Shown piece after piece: positions 1-13,700 of a stretch of DNA of 64,000 nucleotides. A program made the translations under genes and the position numbers. The first letter of the stretch is position 1, and every line of letters begins with the position of its first letter. This DNA is from Ficedula albicollis (lineage: Eukaryota > Chordata > Aves > Passeriformes > Muscicapidae). The notes beneath the pieces are model-generated. The model was given only the letters and a program-made list of their open reading frames with translations, did not search any database and had not been told where the DNA came from. The stretch is taken from positions 23,848,975 through 23,912,974 of the forward strand of contig NC_021700.1 in NCBI RefSeq assembly GCF_000247815.1, given 5' to 3'.

Positions 1-164
1 GGTTGGTCTTGGATGTGTTTTCCCGCACAGGTGCTTTTCTTCCACTGGGAATGCCCCAGCACTCAGTTCCCTGCAGCTTGGGTCCTAGAACAAGTGCAGT
101 GGTGGTATCCATCTGATTTTGGCTATGATCTCTGAGCAGGATGGTGAAATATTTGGGTTGCCAC

Positions 165-380
165 TTAGGTTCCGAAGGTGCATGATGACCTTTGGTGAGC
201 ACAGATATGTTCTTTTGTCTTGGCTCCTGCTGCTTCTCCTGCTCTTCTTTCTTTTGCTGACCAGTTTGGATTGCAGAATATAGGTTGAGCCTCACCTTTC
301 TGTATTTTGTGCAAGAGTGCTCTGATTTCAGTAGGAACCTCTAGGTGTTGCTGTGATATAAATAATAATTGTCTTTGGGC
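165..380 (-). repeat. Ancient MIR/L3-like interspersed repeat fragment
   Basis: Read on the minus strand, the part at about 300-375 runs 'tatttatatcacag', 'acctagaggttc', 'ctgaaatcag', 'ttgcaca'. From memory this follows the order of an old amniote repeat whose consensus reads 'tattacagtagc', 'cctagaggcccc', 'actgagatcag', 'gtgctagg'. The rest to about 165 fits only loosely. A 73-codon minus frame over it is chance. The family (MIR, L2 or CR1-L3) cannot be fixed by eye, and the ends are approximate. Confidence 0.45.
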
Positions 381-386
381 ATTCAT

Positions 387-3300
387 TCAAAGAGGGCAGT
401 TGAAGTTGAGTGAGACCAAGAGAAGAAACCTGTGAGTTCTCTTGTTTAAAAATATTAATAATTTCTGCTTAGTTTATTAATTCAACAAATTGCAGACATT
501 GAATTTATCAGGCTGCTTTCAGCTCCAGTTAAAAAAAAAAATAAAAAAAGAAGTCTTCTCCACTGTTCCCATTGGCAAACACCCAAAGACCACTCTTTCT
601 TCACCAGAAATATACCCAGAAATGACTATAAGAATACGCTGAGAATGTTAAAATTAAAGCCAGCTGTGGTGTTATGGCAAGTATCCTCTTCCTGGGTCAC
701 ATCCCACATGCAAAATCCATAAGGGGCAAGTAGCTCACCTAGAAAAAGCAGAAATTTTTCAAAACTGATATATCAAAAATTGTGTTGTAGAAACCAAAAT
801 GTTACCATCTTGAATATTAGTGGAGGAGAATTTTATGTGGCGGCCATCCTGAAACAGTATCTTGCACAATGCAAATATCAAGGACAATAGAAACAAGTTA
901 AGAAAAATACTCAATCTTATTCTGGTGAAACTGGCTACTGTCCTTCTTTCAAAAATAAGTCCTTATCATTTGAAGAGTAATTTAGAAGATGTGACAGATA
1001 CACATCTAATCTGGCACCAGGGGGTAGAACTTACAAATGGAGAACAGACTTCCATAGAAAAAGTTTATGGGTTAAATTTTCGGAACAATGGGTAACTTTA
1101 AATGCATCATACATTGCTGGAAACTACAGACAGCACCTGATTTTCTCAGTTCAATTCATGGTCCTCTGAGAAGCAAATCCCTGGCCCATCTTCAGTTAGA
1201 CACCATAAAAACTGAAACAAATGAGATGGATATATTCACATCCGTCTGTACCCAAGGGCTTGGAGATAGTGACAGTCATCTGATTGCAAGCTTGGTCTGG
1301 AATGTCATTATCTCGAGCAGACTTTACCTGCTTGACGTGAGATTGTGGCTCCTGCATTTGTAACACCTTGACTTGCCAAAGAGCTCTCCATATTGTGCTT
1401 TATTGCTTAGCCCTCCTATGAACTCAGTGGAGATCAAAAGTCATTAACAACTTGTTTTCTTTGGGTATGAATAAGTCAGATTTTATCTTTGGCAATGCAA
1501 CTCAGAAATTTTGTGGACGACACCCGAAGGACAGGTCTGGATTTGTCATCTACAGATCAGATCTGTGCACATACAACTGTGCACTGTGAGCAAGAAGACA
1601 ATTTCACAATGAGAATGTATTTTTTTAACTCACCAGTTTTTATTCTGCAGGGAAGATAACATTTTTCCTGTGTAAACAGCTTTGTGATTCACAGGGTATA
1701 CCACTCCTTTGTGGAGGATAGTGTAACAGCCTTCGGGTATCATGCAAAACTGTTCCTGCAATACCTGAAAGACCCTTGGGGAGATCATTGAATAGTGTGT
1801 TCCCCGTGTCCATGATGAATAGAAAGTAAAGTAGCAAGGCTAGATTTAGGCACAGGGAAGTTATCTGACGCTGGGGACAGTACAGTCACTGAACAGGCTG
1901 GCTGGAGAGGTTGTAGAAGTTCCAGAACTAGAAATCATTACAAGTTAAGTAAAGAATCGGTCAGGATGACATATAGTACAGCTTTAGGACACAGACAAGA
2001 TAATTTCCAGTCCTTTCTTTTTTTTCTCTGTGAATATGTAATGAATATTTCAAATCTAGTTGATCTTTCATCCTACATACTCGATTAAGTTTATATACGA
2101 GGACTATATCACTAGGGAGCAAAAAAAAGTTTGTTCAGTTGCTTTCTGCTTTGCTCTTTCCTGTGCTCTCATCTCCTGGCCAAGTGTCTGCCTTTCTTTT
2201 TCCTAGGTCTGTGACGTGGCCATACACACAATTATGAAGATGGAGTTGACAAATTATGAATTAAGATTGCATGCTTTCCAATATTCAGATTATTGCTACT
2301 AAGTAATACGCATCACAGTGATTCTTTTTTATACCACTAAGTACTGCTAGCTCCTGCCTTTCCAGAGGAGGAACACATTCTGCACTGGTTCTCTGTAGCA
2401 AAATATCTGCCTATTTTGCTTGTCAGAAATACGTACTTCTCAGGAGGTGTAAAATCTTTCTACAGAACAATTAAAAGGTAACATAACACTGTCTCTACTG
2501 CTAATTTTCTTAATTCACCTATTTACCCTTGTTACATTCCATCATATCTCTCTTGACAACATATCTGAGCTGCCATTTTCTTAGGGCCCTATTATCACAC
2601 CAGTTCTTTATAGCTTGGCACCCATTTTGATTGCTTCAGCTTTTCTGTGCATTTTTCCATTTGGAATGTTGCAGTTTATTTACCAAGCACTGTATTTGAT
2701 ATGTTTGAAGGGAAAAAAAGTAAAAATCTGTTCTTTTTTTAAAGAATCAGGCAGATTCTTTAAAGTGAGGGCCACATCAGTATTCAAATAGCCTCTATCC
2801 TCTCTGCCATTCAACTGCCTGGCTCAGGCAGCTGCAGATTCCCTTCTGCAGCTCCACTTACACGTTTTCACAGATTTATTCCCATTGCATACAAATCCCC
2901 TCCATGTGGCTCTGGCCCCATGCCCCCCCATTCCCCTCATATGCACAAACATGTTCTCTGGCATAATTTGATCCATCAAAAATAAAATGTGTGTTCGGTC
3001 CCTTCCTCTTCTGTTGCTTTTTTGACAGTACTTCTTTTAACAGTGAAGAAATTCTTGGTTCGAATTTCCAGTGACCCTTAAAAGTCGCTGTGCTTTAATA
3101 GAGTATTTTCCTCAAGGGCTTCATCTTTGCCTTCAATTTCATAATATTTGGAGCACATTCATCCATCTTCTGTTACTATTTTTTTCCTTCTGGAGTTCTA
3201 ATGGAAGTAAGCAGAGTTTTACAGGAAGTCTCACTTCACTGATCCACTTCTGAAGGCAGCTCCTTGGACCAACTTGAAGAACACAAAGGAAAAGGACAGA

Positions 3301-3561
3301 TTAAAACTATTACCAGTGCAGTACTTCCAGCATCCTCACTGGATGGCTTCTTCCCAGGACCTGAAATTAAAAAGCATAGTGAGCTCTGGTGAGACTGGTA
3401 GTGTGCTGCAATACCTGGGTTCACCTTTTATGGGGATGCTATAGTTGTATTAACTGAAAGTGTGTCCTTTGTTTTCTCTTCATGTGCTTTGAAGTGAAAG
3501 CTGCTGTAAAGTTTCTTCCCCTTTGGCTCTTCATTTCAGCTGCAATTAATTAATGGGTTTA
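387..3561. other. Gene-free AT-rich sequence
   Basis: No coding frame above about 90 codons and no recognised repeat. Small features are an A-rich stretch at 531-550 and a C/T-rich patch at about 2870-2940. Short frames on both strands lack domains or splice context. Confidence 0.6.
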
Positions 3562-4606
3562 TGTAGTGAGTTGACACCATGATCCCACAAAGCAACTCTG
3601 TCACTCCCCTCCTGGTCTGGCAGATGATATAAAAAAAACAAAAGGCTCATGATTTGAGATAAATACAGGGAGAGATCACCCAGTGTCATGGGCAAAACTG
3701 GTTTGATGCAGAAATTAATTTATTGCTAAGCAAGTCAGAGTAGGATAATGACACAATAAAAAAAACCAAATCTTAAAAATACTTCCCCCCTCCCTCCAAC
3801 CCTTCTTCCTGGGTTCATCTTCATTCCCTTTTTCCTCTTCCTTCTCCCAGAAGCGGCATAAGTAAGTGAGAAATGGGGGTTGTGATGAGTTCAACACATT
3901 TTGTCACTTCTTTCTCTTCATACTCTTCCCCTGCTCCAGTGTTGGATCATTTCTATGGGAGATGTTCCTTCACATACTTCTCCAGTGTGGGTTCTTCCAT
4001 ATTCTGCAGTTCTTCATGAACTGCTCCAGTGCAGGTTCCTTCCATGGGGTACAGTTCTTCAGGAATAGGCTGCTCCAGCGTGGGTGCCCATGGGGTCACA
4101 AATTCTGCTAGCAAATCTGCTCCAGCGTAGGCTTCTGATGGCTTTCTTCAGTTCCTTCAGAACCTGTCTCAGAAGACTGCCTGAGGTCTCCCATGGGCTG
4201 CAGGTGGATCCCTGCTCCACCAAGATCCTCCATGGGCTGCAGGGGCACAGCTGTTTCACCATGATCTGCACCACGGGCTGTGGAGAAAAGTCAACTTTGG
4301 TGCCTGGTGCACCTCCTGCTCCTCTTTGCTGGCTGACTTTGTGTCTGCAGAGTAGTGCCTCTCACATAATCTCACTCCTCTCTGGGGCTGCAGTCGCCCT
4401 TGGGCAGGTTTTTACCCATTTCCTGAATACATTAACCCAGAGATGCTGCCACCATCGCTGATGGGCTGGGCCGTGGGCAGCGACAGGGCTGTCCCAGAGC
4501 TGGCTGGCGCTGGCTCTTTTGGACATGGGGGAAGCCTCTGGCAGTTTCTCACAGAAGCCACCCCAGTAACCCTTCACTACCAAAAGCTTGCTGCACAAAC
4601 CCAATA
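3562..4606 (-). mobile_element. Solo ERVL-type LTR (endogenous retrovirus remnant)
   Basis: About 1.05 kb matching the large avian ERVL-class LTR in minus orientation. On the plus strand it opens 'tgtagtgagttgac' and carries a run of diverged sub-repeats on the theme 'ctgctccagcgtgggt' and 'catggggtc' between about 3930 and 4280. It ends at 'ctgcacaaacccaata'. The minus strand has AATAAA at 3719-3724, near the expected 3' end of the LTR. No gag, pol or env is seen on either side, so it is a solo LTR left by recombination. The termini are diverged (TG...CA is only partly kept) and no clean target duplication is visible; GTTTA before and GTTTG after is at best imperfect. This points to an old insertion. 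Frames of 70-125 codons inside it are by-products of its GC-rich sub-repeats. Confidence 0.75.
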
Positions 4607-4718
4607 AAGTTTGGCTGCAAAGCTCTTGCTTATTCTCCTGCACCTGCACACTCACTCAAAATTCATGTTTTCTGTATGTTTTCACAGAAATTCCTCTCAT
4701 GCTAGTGTGTATATAAAG

Positions 4719-5036
4719 TGTCGCTGTCTGATTAGGAGCGGCGAATGATGCAGCAACACAACTCCTTCCAAGCAGTAAGAAGAAGCGATTTACTTAAAAG
4801 CCATGGCATTTATATAAGAGAGATCGTGAAAAACAAAGTAGAAAAGACTCATTGGTCCAAGAAGGCAACACCTCTTTGAAAATATGCTTTCTGCAAAAAC
4901 ATCACGAGACACTCACATGGCTCGGTGGTCAACACCAGGTGTTTATCTGTGTTGTTCTTTCTTCCTTCTCTTGTTTTGTCACTGAGAAAGATTCCCAGGC
5001 TGGGAAAGGTCTGGGCTGAAGCTCAGAAAGACAACA
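4719..5036 (-). mobile_element. ERVK-like solo LTR (passerine type)
   Basis: About 320 bp from 'tgtcgctgtctg' to 'cagaaagacaaca', so the minus strand starts TGTTGTC and ends GCGACA. The pattern 'gactccttccaagca', 'agaagcgattta', 'tttatata', 'ttggtc', 'aggtgtttatctgtg', 'ttcccaggctggg' resembles a common passerine ERVK LTR from memory. The minus strand carries a TATATAAA-like box at about 4809-4816, suited to a U3 promoter, with about 90 bases of R/U5 beyond it. No target duplication is visible and no internal region follows. It lies about 110 bp from the ERVL LTR in the same orientation. Family and ends are from recall, so moderate confidence. Confidence 0.55.
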
Positions 5037-6637
5037 TCCTGCCTTCAGCAGTGTCCACATAGAAGAGCCAAAGAGATTGAGGTGATATCATCATGGCACA
5101 GTATCTGAACCCAGCAAGGAAATAGGTAGCTTTAGGAACAATGGCAAAACTAGAAAAATTTTCAAAGTGGTCACTAGAAAAATAAGAAGAAAAATAGTTT
5201 GTGTTATTTAGATTTTTGTTATATATGTACAGGTCTCTGTGCTTCCCGTATGAAAATGTGTTTCTTATAGCCCTAAGTGTGAGAAAGGATTTCTCCATTT
5301 GTATTTACAAATACAAATGTGTTTGTATTTTGTATGCAAAAGTCGAGAAGTGTGACTTTGACATATTCGGATGTATGTGTATATATTTAAGGGGTTTTTA
5401 GTGGTTTTGTGGAATTTTAAATAAAAATTATCATGTCCTATACATGTTATACTGCCTTCTTTTACATTATATCTCCCTTGCGTCATCTCATGGGCAGGAG
5501 TGGTTTTGTCTGGAGTTGTATGTATAATGTTCAGCCAGGGGTAGGCATGGTGGGTTTTTTAACAGAAGGCAAAACAACAGGTTCTGTAAGAAGGTGGAGG
5601 TCCATTCTTTTGTATATATGTATGCCTTGACAAACTCATCTAGGTGCCTTGCTGTTTACTTCTTGAGAAGTAAACCAGAAAGAGACTTGTCAACACAATC
5701 TTGTAATGAGGAAGACTTCTTCTGGAAGCCCACCAGCAGATGCTACTCTTATTGTGCTGCAGGTAATTTAGTAGGATTTTCTTCATCATATTATTGATAT
5801 TTTGCATGTTTTGGGAATAGTTGAGTCACAATTTTGGCCCATTTCTTCTGGATTTTTGCATTATTTAAATACTAAATGCATATGTAAACATCCTCCTTTT
5901 GTAAAAGGAAAGTCTACATTTGAATGAAAGCTAAGCATGTTTTCTTTCAAATCATACATGGGATATTGCCGTCCACATTATATTTGTTTTGTTTCACTGG
6001 CTGTAGTCCTGTATTCTGATTGTATACCCCTATACACCCTGATATTTGTTTTTAATGAGATGCACTTTTGTTCTTTCGCTGCTTACTAACACTTTAATTT
6101 GAGAAGCTGTTTTTGCTAGCCCTGCAAATATCCAATGTTCTTTCCAAAGTCAAGTCCATTTCCTGCAATAACCTTGCTTTGACCTATTATCCGTTATATC
6201 ACAAATTATTCAGTCTCTAATTGGTTCGTCTTTTAACTACAAATTCACGTGACTTAGCTTTATTACACAGCTCTGTGACAAGCTTATGTGGATTAAAGGA
6301 GTCTCACATTTTTAAGGAACATTCTCTAGCTGCTTATAATTCATTTTACTGCTAGGATAGATTGCTATGGTTGTTAATATTAGGTTTTTAGATATACTGT
6401 TGTCATTCCTAAAGATCTTCATTGTGTTTTAGGCATTATGTGTAACTTTTTTCAAAACTTAACAAGACTTTAACATGAAAGGAATGAGTATAGGGGTATG
6501 GAGGATATTCCTTTCTCCAGTTATTGCATGCTGTTTTCTCAGGAAATCTGAAGATACTGTAGCTTCTTACTTCTTTTAGCCAGATCTTAAACAAAGGGCT
6601 TGGTATCTACCAAAAATAGAGTTTAATACTGTAGCAA
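5037..6637. other. Gene-free AT-rich sequence
   Basis: I see no gene or recognisable repeat. Frames of 65-90 codons at 5023-5800 overlap on both strands and have no domain features. Confidence 0.6.
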
Positions 6638-6734
6638 GTAACTAGAACGCAACACACACATGGCTGGAAAAAGGCTAGGTGCTCTCCGGTAACTAGAACG
6701 CAACACATGGCTGGAAAAAGGCTAGGTGCTCTCC
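6638..6734. repeat. Tandem duplication, two copies of about 50 bp
   Basis: Copy 1 (6638-6687) and copy 2 (6689-6734) both run from 'gtaactagaacgcaacac' to 'aggctaggtgctctcc'. They differ only by one CACA loss in copy 2. Near identity indicates a recent duplication. Confidence 0.95.
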
Positions 6735-8809
6735 CTCTTATCCCTTGCTAATTTAACATAAGACAAAGACACAGCACCTGTTTACACTATGAAATGGACA
6801 TCTAAATTAGACAAAAACCCTACAGAGGAAGAATTTCAAGACAGGCCAGTAGTCAAACAAATCCATTTGCACTAAACACGCACTGCAGCTGGACAGCTAG
6901 AAAGAACTTTTCTCTCTCTGGCAGTATCTATAGAGAATTGTTTTTTTTCCAAATAAGCAAAGTGAGGAGTTGTTATGTTTTTCCATACAGAACATTATAT
7001 TATCTGCCATACTAATGTTTTGCCTGTTGGTAAGATTCCTACCCTTTATTTAGATGCTTGGCCAGGTCTCTAGCGGCTGCTCAGGACACACCACAAAAAG
7101 GGAGAAAGAGTCTTATCCTTGATGCAGCCACCACCTAAAACAATGCTTGAAGGAGAATAGCTATTCAGTCAGCCCAAGCATCCATTCATATTGCATAGGG
7201 CTTGTTGTTCTGCAGTCTCTCATCTCTCCATTAATTAATGGTGAAAATGCATATAACTAGGAAAACAGCAAACATAAGCAGGGAATTAATTTATTTTTCA
7301 TAAATAGAGATTGCCTCATCAGTAGAAAGGCAAAGACTTGAAGTGTCTCTTCATGTTCCAATTTTTGTTCTGAAGCTGCCTGTTCCGTTGCTTTCTCATC
7401 TCTTCTATTTAAACCAAACAACAATCAATTGATTATGACATTAAAAAAATATTGTGGCTGAGGAATAAAGTACTTTTGAGAGAGATTCAGGTTCAGCAGC
7501 TGGAAATGAGGGGAAAAAAATTGGGACTACACCAGTCTAATTGGTTTTGTTGTAGAACAAAATTAGCTGAAGTCAAAGAGCAGTAAAATGCACTCACCTT
7601 TATTGTAAGCATTTGAAGCTGTGCTAAATGGAATGGGGGGAAAATCTGCTCTTTGCTCATGGCACAAGGCATATATTAGAAAATAAAAATAATTAGTTGT
7701 AGAAACAACAATTGAATTGTACAAAGTGTTTTGCCTGGATTCCAGGAATGGTGGCTTTAATGAGGCCCTACACTTCACAAATGCTAAAGCTGTTCTTAAA
7801 TGAGGTTTAATAGGATATTTTCACTTTCTTTCACCTCTTTGTCCTCAAACACATAGGTACCCCAGAGTGTGCACACATTATTTAAGCAAGTTTTACACAA
7901 TTCATCTCTTCTACATGATGAATATGCTGCTAAACATAAAACAGCTCCCTATCAGATACTCACAGAAGAAGTCAGTGGCCTTCAAATCAAATCTGAGGTC
8001 TATTTGCCTCTTCTGCTCTGCATTACAAAAACGGATTTTAATTAGACAAGAGACACAGCTCCCACTGCCCATGAAATGCAACTGGAATCCTAATTTCTTA
8101 GCTACACCAAAGAGTAATTAACTTCTGGGAAGCAATGTTTAAAAAGCCACTGCTGACTGGAGTTAGGAATATGACCTGTCACCATACAGGACATATATGA
8201 TGGGCTTTACACTTCAGGTTGTGAAGGTAATGGTTTTAATTCAAAGGTGTGTCCCTTGAAAAGGGGAAAACAAATGCAAATTGGTTTTGTGTTGTCTCTT
8301 TTGGAGATGTATTTAATTGTCAGGATTACTGTTTTGCTCTTCTTGAGGGACAATAGGGCAAACTTGAGGCACAGATGTGCCATCACCTCAACAGGTATGA
8401 AAAATGTGAAGTTTATCATTAGAACTGCTGTCATAACCCTCCTAGTACCTGTACTGGGCCCTAATGCTTCAGGCTCCCTTGATCTTGTTGAGGTAAGCAA
8501 AAATGCACAAAAAATAAACTCTATTACCTTTTCATCCACTTAGAAAGCATAATGGAAGTCATTTTTTTAACACCTGAAAACAGAATGTGGGAAGAGGAAT
8601 GTTGGTATTGGTGTGGCATGATTCTTTCGTTTTTTCCTCTTTATCAATGTTATTGGTTGTTTTTGTTCTTTCTAAAACAGGTGATGAGGATAAAATGACA
8701 GGAAGATAATTTCATGGTCCAATATCCTGTCAATTTCTGGAACACTTTGCCCTGACCTGAAATCCAGAGGGATGTTCACACCCTTTCAAAAGATCCTTTC
8801 GAAAAGTGC
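6735..8809. other. Gene-free AT-rich sequence
   Basis: No gene or known repeat recognised. Frames of 84-110 codons at 7867-8543 overlap on opposite strands and have no support as exons. Confidence 0.6.
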
Positions 8810-9720
<911 letters not shown>

Positions 9721-9721
9721 C

Positions 9722-12700
9722 TTTACTTTTCCAACACCATTGCCGCCTTTTTCTGTTTGGAGAACAGAAAAAAAAACCAACCTTCCTTCAGCTGTCCCCT
9801 ACCTTATTGTTTTAACTATAGATGATATTCTTAACCTCCTCCTAGCATTGCTGGAATTTCTGCTTGTCAGCCCACCATAACACAAACCCAGCAGAACGGA
9901 AGGCACACGATTTACACTTCTACTTTTGTTCAGCATTAAAACTGCAGGCAAGGGCTGAAATATTCTGTGGGTTGAATGGAGAGTTCCAGAGAGTCTGGAG
10001 AGTTTCCAGACTTCCAGCAGGCAACTGCTAGCCTTCTCTGCTGCTACCAGCCCTGCAGCTTGATAACAAGGAGTGGTGGCCTCTTCCAAACTGTTTGAAG
10101 CGCTATTTCATTTTCCAGTGGAGAAATTGGCCACTCTGTAAGAAACGATTATCACACTGCATAGCAATTTAGAGAAGATTCAGAATGGAAATGGAGACAG
10201 GGTAATGGAACAGAATGTGGTCTCCTTCAGTTCAAAGCTGAGGTCCATCAGTTGTGCTTATGCTGTTGCAGCCTACTGTGCTTGTGAATAAAAACAGCAA
10301 TCCAATTTTGAAGGATCTAAGGATCTTGAATTGAAGGAACTTTTAGACTAGATAACACAAGGCAACCAGCCCTTTGGAAGTAGATTCTTGAACTGCCTGT
10401 TCTTTGGATGTACACAAAAATTGTGTACAAACATCTCAACCACAACAGAAAGTATTATATAAGTGATGTATCTGAATAATAGATGAAACAAGCTTATGAA
10501 CATCCAGACAGAGTGATACCTTTACCTAATTTTGGCTGTCAGGAAAACCTGTATGAAAATTGTAAAAGTAGCTGTTTATTCCTTAATAGTTAGCTGAACC
10601 AAACGAGAAAGTACATTCTCTTATTTTAGAGCTAATCTGTAAAACAGCTACCTACTTCAATATAATGCCTAATGAAAAGTCCTCTGGCTTCTGGTACAGA
10701 GAAGGTGTCACTCACAGCAATGATGCCAAAAAAAATAAAAATAAGAAATGTTTCACAATTGAATATCCAGAAAAATCATGTACCTGCAATTCTGAGAGCA
10801 AATATGCTTTGTTAGAATAGTGATGCTATTTTAAAGACGAGTGGGAATCAAGATCTGAGAGGCAAAACTATTGTATTTCTTATATTGTCCATCTGATCTA
10901 AATCCAAAGCAGCTGGTCAAATGTCAGTCAGAGTGATATACATCTTGTCCACTTATTTACCTACAATCAGAGAAGGGAAAAAACACGTAAGTGGATCCCT
11001 AACAGAATTACACTGTTAAATTGATTATTGAATATTTACTGGTTTGCAACCATCACTTATGATAAAAACAGGTTAAGAACTGAGAATGGAGTTTAAAAAA
11101 TTATCTAACACTGTCAAAATACATACAGTTTGAATGTAGGCATATTTTTATCATCAGGAAGCAATTGGAAAGGAGCACAGCAAATAATGAAAGAACCAAG
11201 TTGTTTATTATGACATCAATACTCAAATTCAGTAATAAGATCTGGAAATGAAATTATGTTTGCTTTCATTGGAGAACTGGAATAACAATGAGAAGATTGC
11301 AGTACTGTGTGTCTCTCCAGAATGGCATGCCCAGTGTTTGGTATACACAAGCAAAATAAAGGAAATGTTAGGTGTACCTGAATACTCTGGAACTATTATA
11401 TTTATCATATATGTCATATTTGTAAAACACAAGTATAAGGCTAAAGAAAATTTTGTACATAGAGAATAAATTAATAACGTAGTAATTATCAGTTGCAGAA
11501 GAAAGACTTAATTTTATACAGAAGAATGTAAGGCTTTTATTTGTTGTCTCACTAAAACACTAAAATGTTGAGAACATAAAACATTACATTTTCTCTCTTC
11601 TAATGTACTAAGCTTTGTGATGAGCACACTATATATTTTTTATTATATGGAGTTAGGGTCTATATGAAAACTTTGAGATTTACATTTTTATCCTGCATTG
11701 ACCTTTTGGCTTCACTCCCTAATTAAGGAAGGCATGGTAAAGAAAGAGAATATTATGAGGTGGCTGGGTCCCCAGGGTGTTATGAGGTACCACACACAGT
11801 TAAGCTATCTCAAGACAACCATGTTCTCTCGAGTTACTTTATTGCTATTATAAAAAATCTTTATTATGGGGAAAAATATGTATTTTTATGCTAGAAGAAG
11901 ATGAAGATGACAGTTTAGGATGTTGAACGGTAGTTTCAGCTGAGCTTTTTGCCCACAGAGACTGTAAAACATCGAAGACTGGGCAGCTTTTGATTGGCTC
12001 CTTTGGATCCTAAAGGGGTAGATTAATCTTTGTAAAATTCATAGTTGGAACATTGTACCATTAACTGGCACTTTCCAGTTATCAAGATACTTTATGAAAC
12101 TGAAAAAGTCCTATTACACTTTCTAAAAAGGCAACTTCGGGGGTGTGGCTCTCATGAAACCATTTCATCTCTGGAGTATTAGGTACTTTCCTCTCTTCCC
12201 TGTGCTTGATTAAGACACAGAATGCAGACCTTCATCTGATAAAGTATTTTAGTTTCTTCTCTGTTAATCACACCCTATATAAACATGCAGTCATATTACA
12301 TGAGCTTCCTCAAGGTCCTCTCTTGTTCCATCAGAATTGAGAGCATATTTAAGCCCTTGTGGGACTGGTCCTTAGTCCTCATTTTTGGAATCACACCACT
12401 GGTTTTAATAATGCTGTGTTCTTTTTAACCTCTGCAACAAATATGTAGTGCACACACGCTTGTATCTTCTTTGCATCTGAGGAGAGTAAATATACAATCT
12501 TCATGTTGCTTTTAACCCTTCTGCAGTATGCCCCATAGCAAAACATTTGTGCAGGTACCCTCTGCACTGTGGTTAGAATATCAGAATTACCAGTGGGTAT
12601 CAGAAAACATTCACATATTTACAGAATTTTAAATATAGTCCTAGTTTAAAGGGTTGTACCAGGAATACAGGGATTACCAAGAAACCTGGGCTCATGAAAT

Positions 12701-13309
12701 GCTCCTTGTAGTAAAACTGTGTATGCCCCACGGATCAAAGAAAGATACAGAACAGACATATGTCTTAAAGACTAGATATGGCCTGCTTGACAACACATTG
12801 ATTTATGCCCACCACTGTTCTGAGGCTGGCTTAGAGATATTTGATTTACAGTGGATAGATTGCCTCCTGCTAAATAAAGTCCTGTGTCATTGTTCATAAA
12901 CCTGAACTGCATACAGCAGTCTCAGTGCTTTGTTAAAATACCACAGTGAAGTTCATAGTGCCTTATTAAGCTCTGTGGTTCAAAGATTAATTGTTGAAAG
13001 GATAAAAAACCTTTGTGCAAACATCTAACAAGCTTCTTAAGTCGATGACAATTAGCCCTGTGAAGTGCTTAAGAGCTGTCTGTCAAGAAGCTCAAACAAA
13101 AGTGACATGACTTGGTCGAAAAGAGCACCGGTTGCTCCCATCCCCATGCCTGGTGGGATAATAGATTAACCCTCAGAGACAGTGCTTGGCCATCCCCCAA
13201 CTAACAACTCTGCTTGCCAAGGTCAGACATCATAGCTAATAGATGGAAGGGGTCCTAAGGAAGAACAAACCACCTATAAATGAAAACCAGTAAAAACTCT
13301 AATTAGCAC
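9722..13309. other. Gene-free AT-rich sequence
   Basis: No coding gene or named repeat is supportable. The 96-codon minus frame at 9799-10089 has no domain features. The part at 11740-12080 contains a CCAAT-like 'gattggctcc', but nothing else suggests a promoter or LTR. Confidence 0.55.
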
Positions 13310-13700
13310 TGTATTTTTTCAGGCAATCCAGGATGCTGGTGACACTTTTCAGGTGTGCCCAGGTGTTATGAGAGATGCTGCTGTTGCAGTAGGTGGCACT
13401 ATTCCCTTCCTCCAGCCACAACAGCACCACCAAACACTGGAAAGTGCCATCTTTGGGATGAGACATAAAACTGAGGCCTTGACCAGTTGCAGTTATTAAA
13501 GGTCCCACTGCACTTTCCACAAGATTAACTGTGTTAACCTCAGTGTCCTGGCTGATTGCATTCTGTCTTCCTAAATTCCCCCTGTAGTTTCAACTGGACA
13601 AGTTAATCTGCACTTCCTGTTTTAGATATCCTTACCACTGTTGCTGTGCTGGGGCACACAGCTGCTGTGCTTCACCCTGTGACATGCTCCAGTGACAGGC
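13310..13700 (+). repeat. Ancient vertebrate interspersed repeat, family uncertain
   Basis: The segments 'gtgccatctttgggatgag', 'acataaaactgagg', 'cagttattaaaggtccca', 'tgttaacctcagtgtcctgg' and 'caactggacaagttaatct' occur in the order that I recall for an old amniote and fish interspersed repeat with a 'gagacgttaaaccgaggtcctg ... gtgttaaccccggtgtcctggc' core. The match is from memory and diverged. It could be a SINE or the tail of a LINE, and the boundaries are rough. A 73-codon minus frame over it is chance. Confidence 0.4.
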
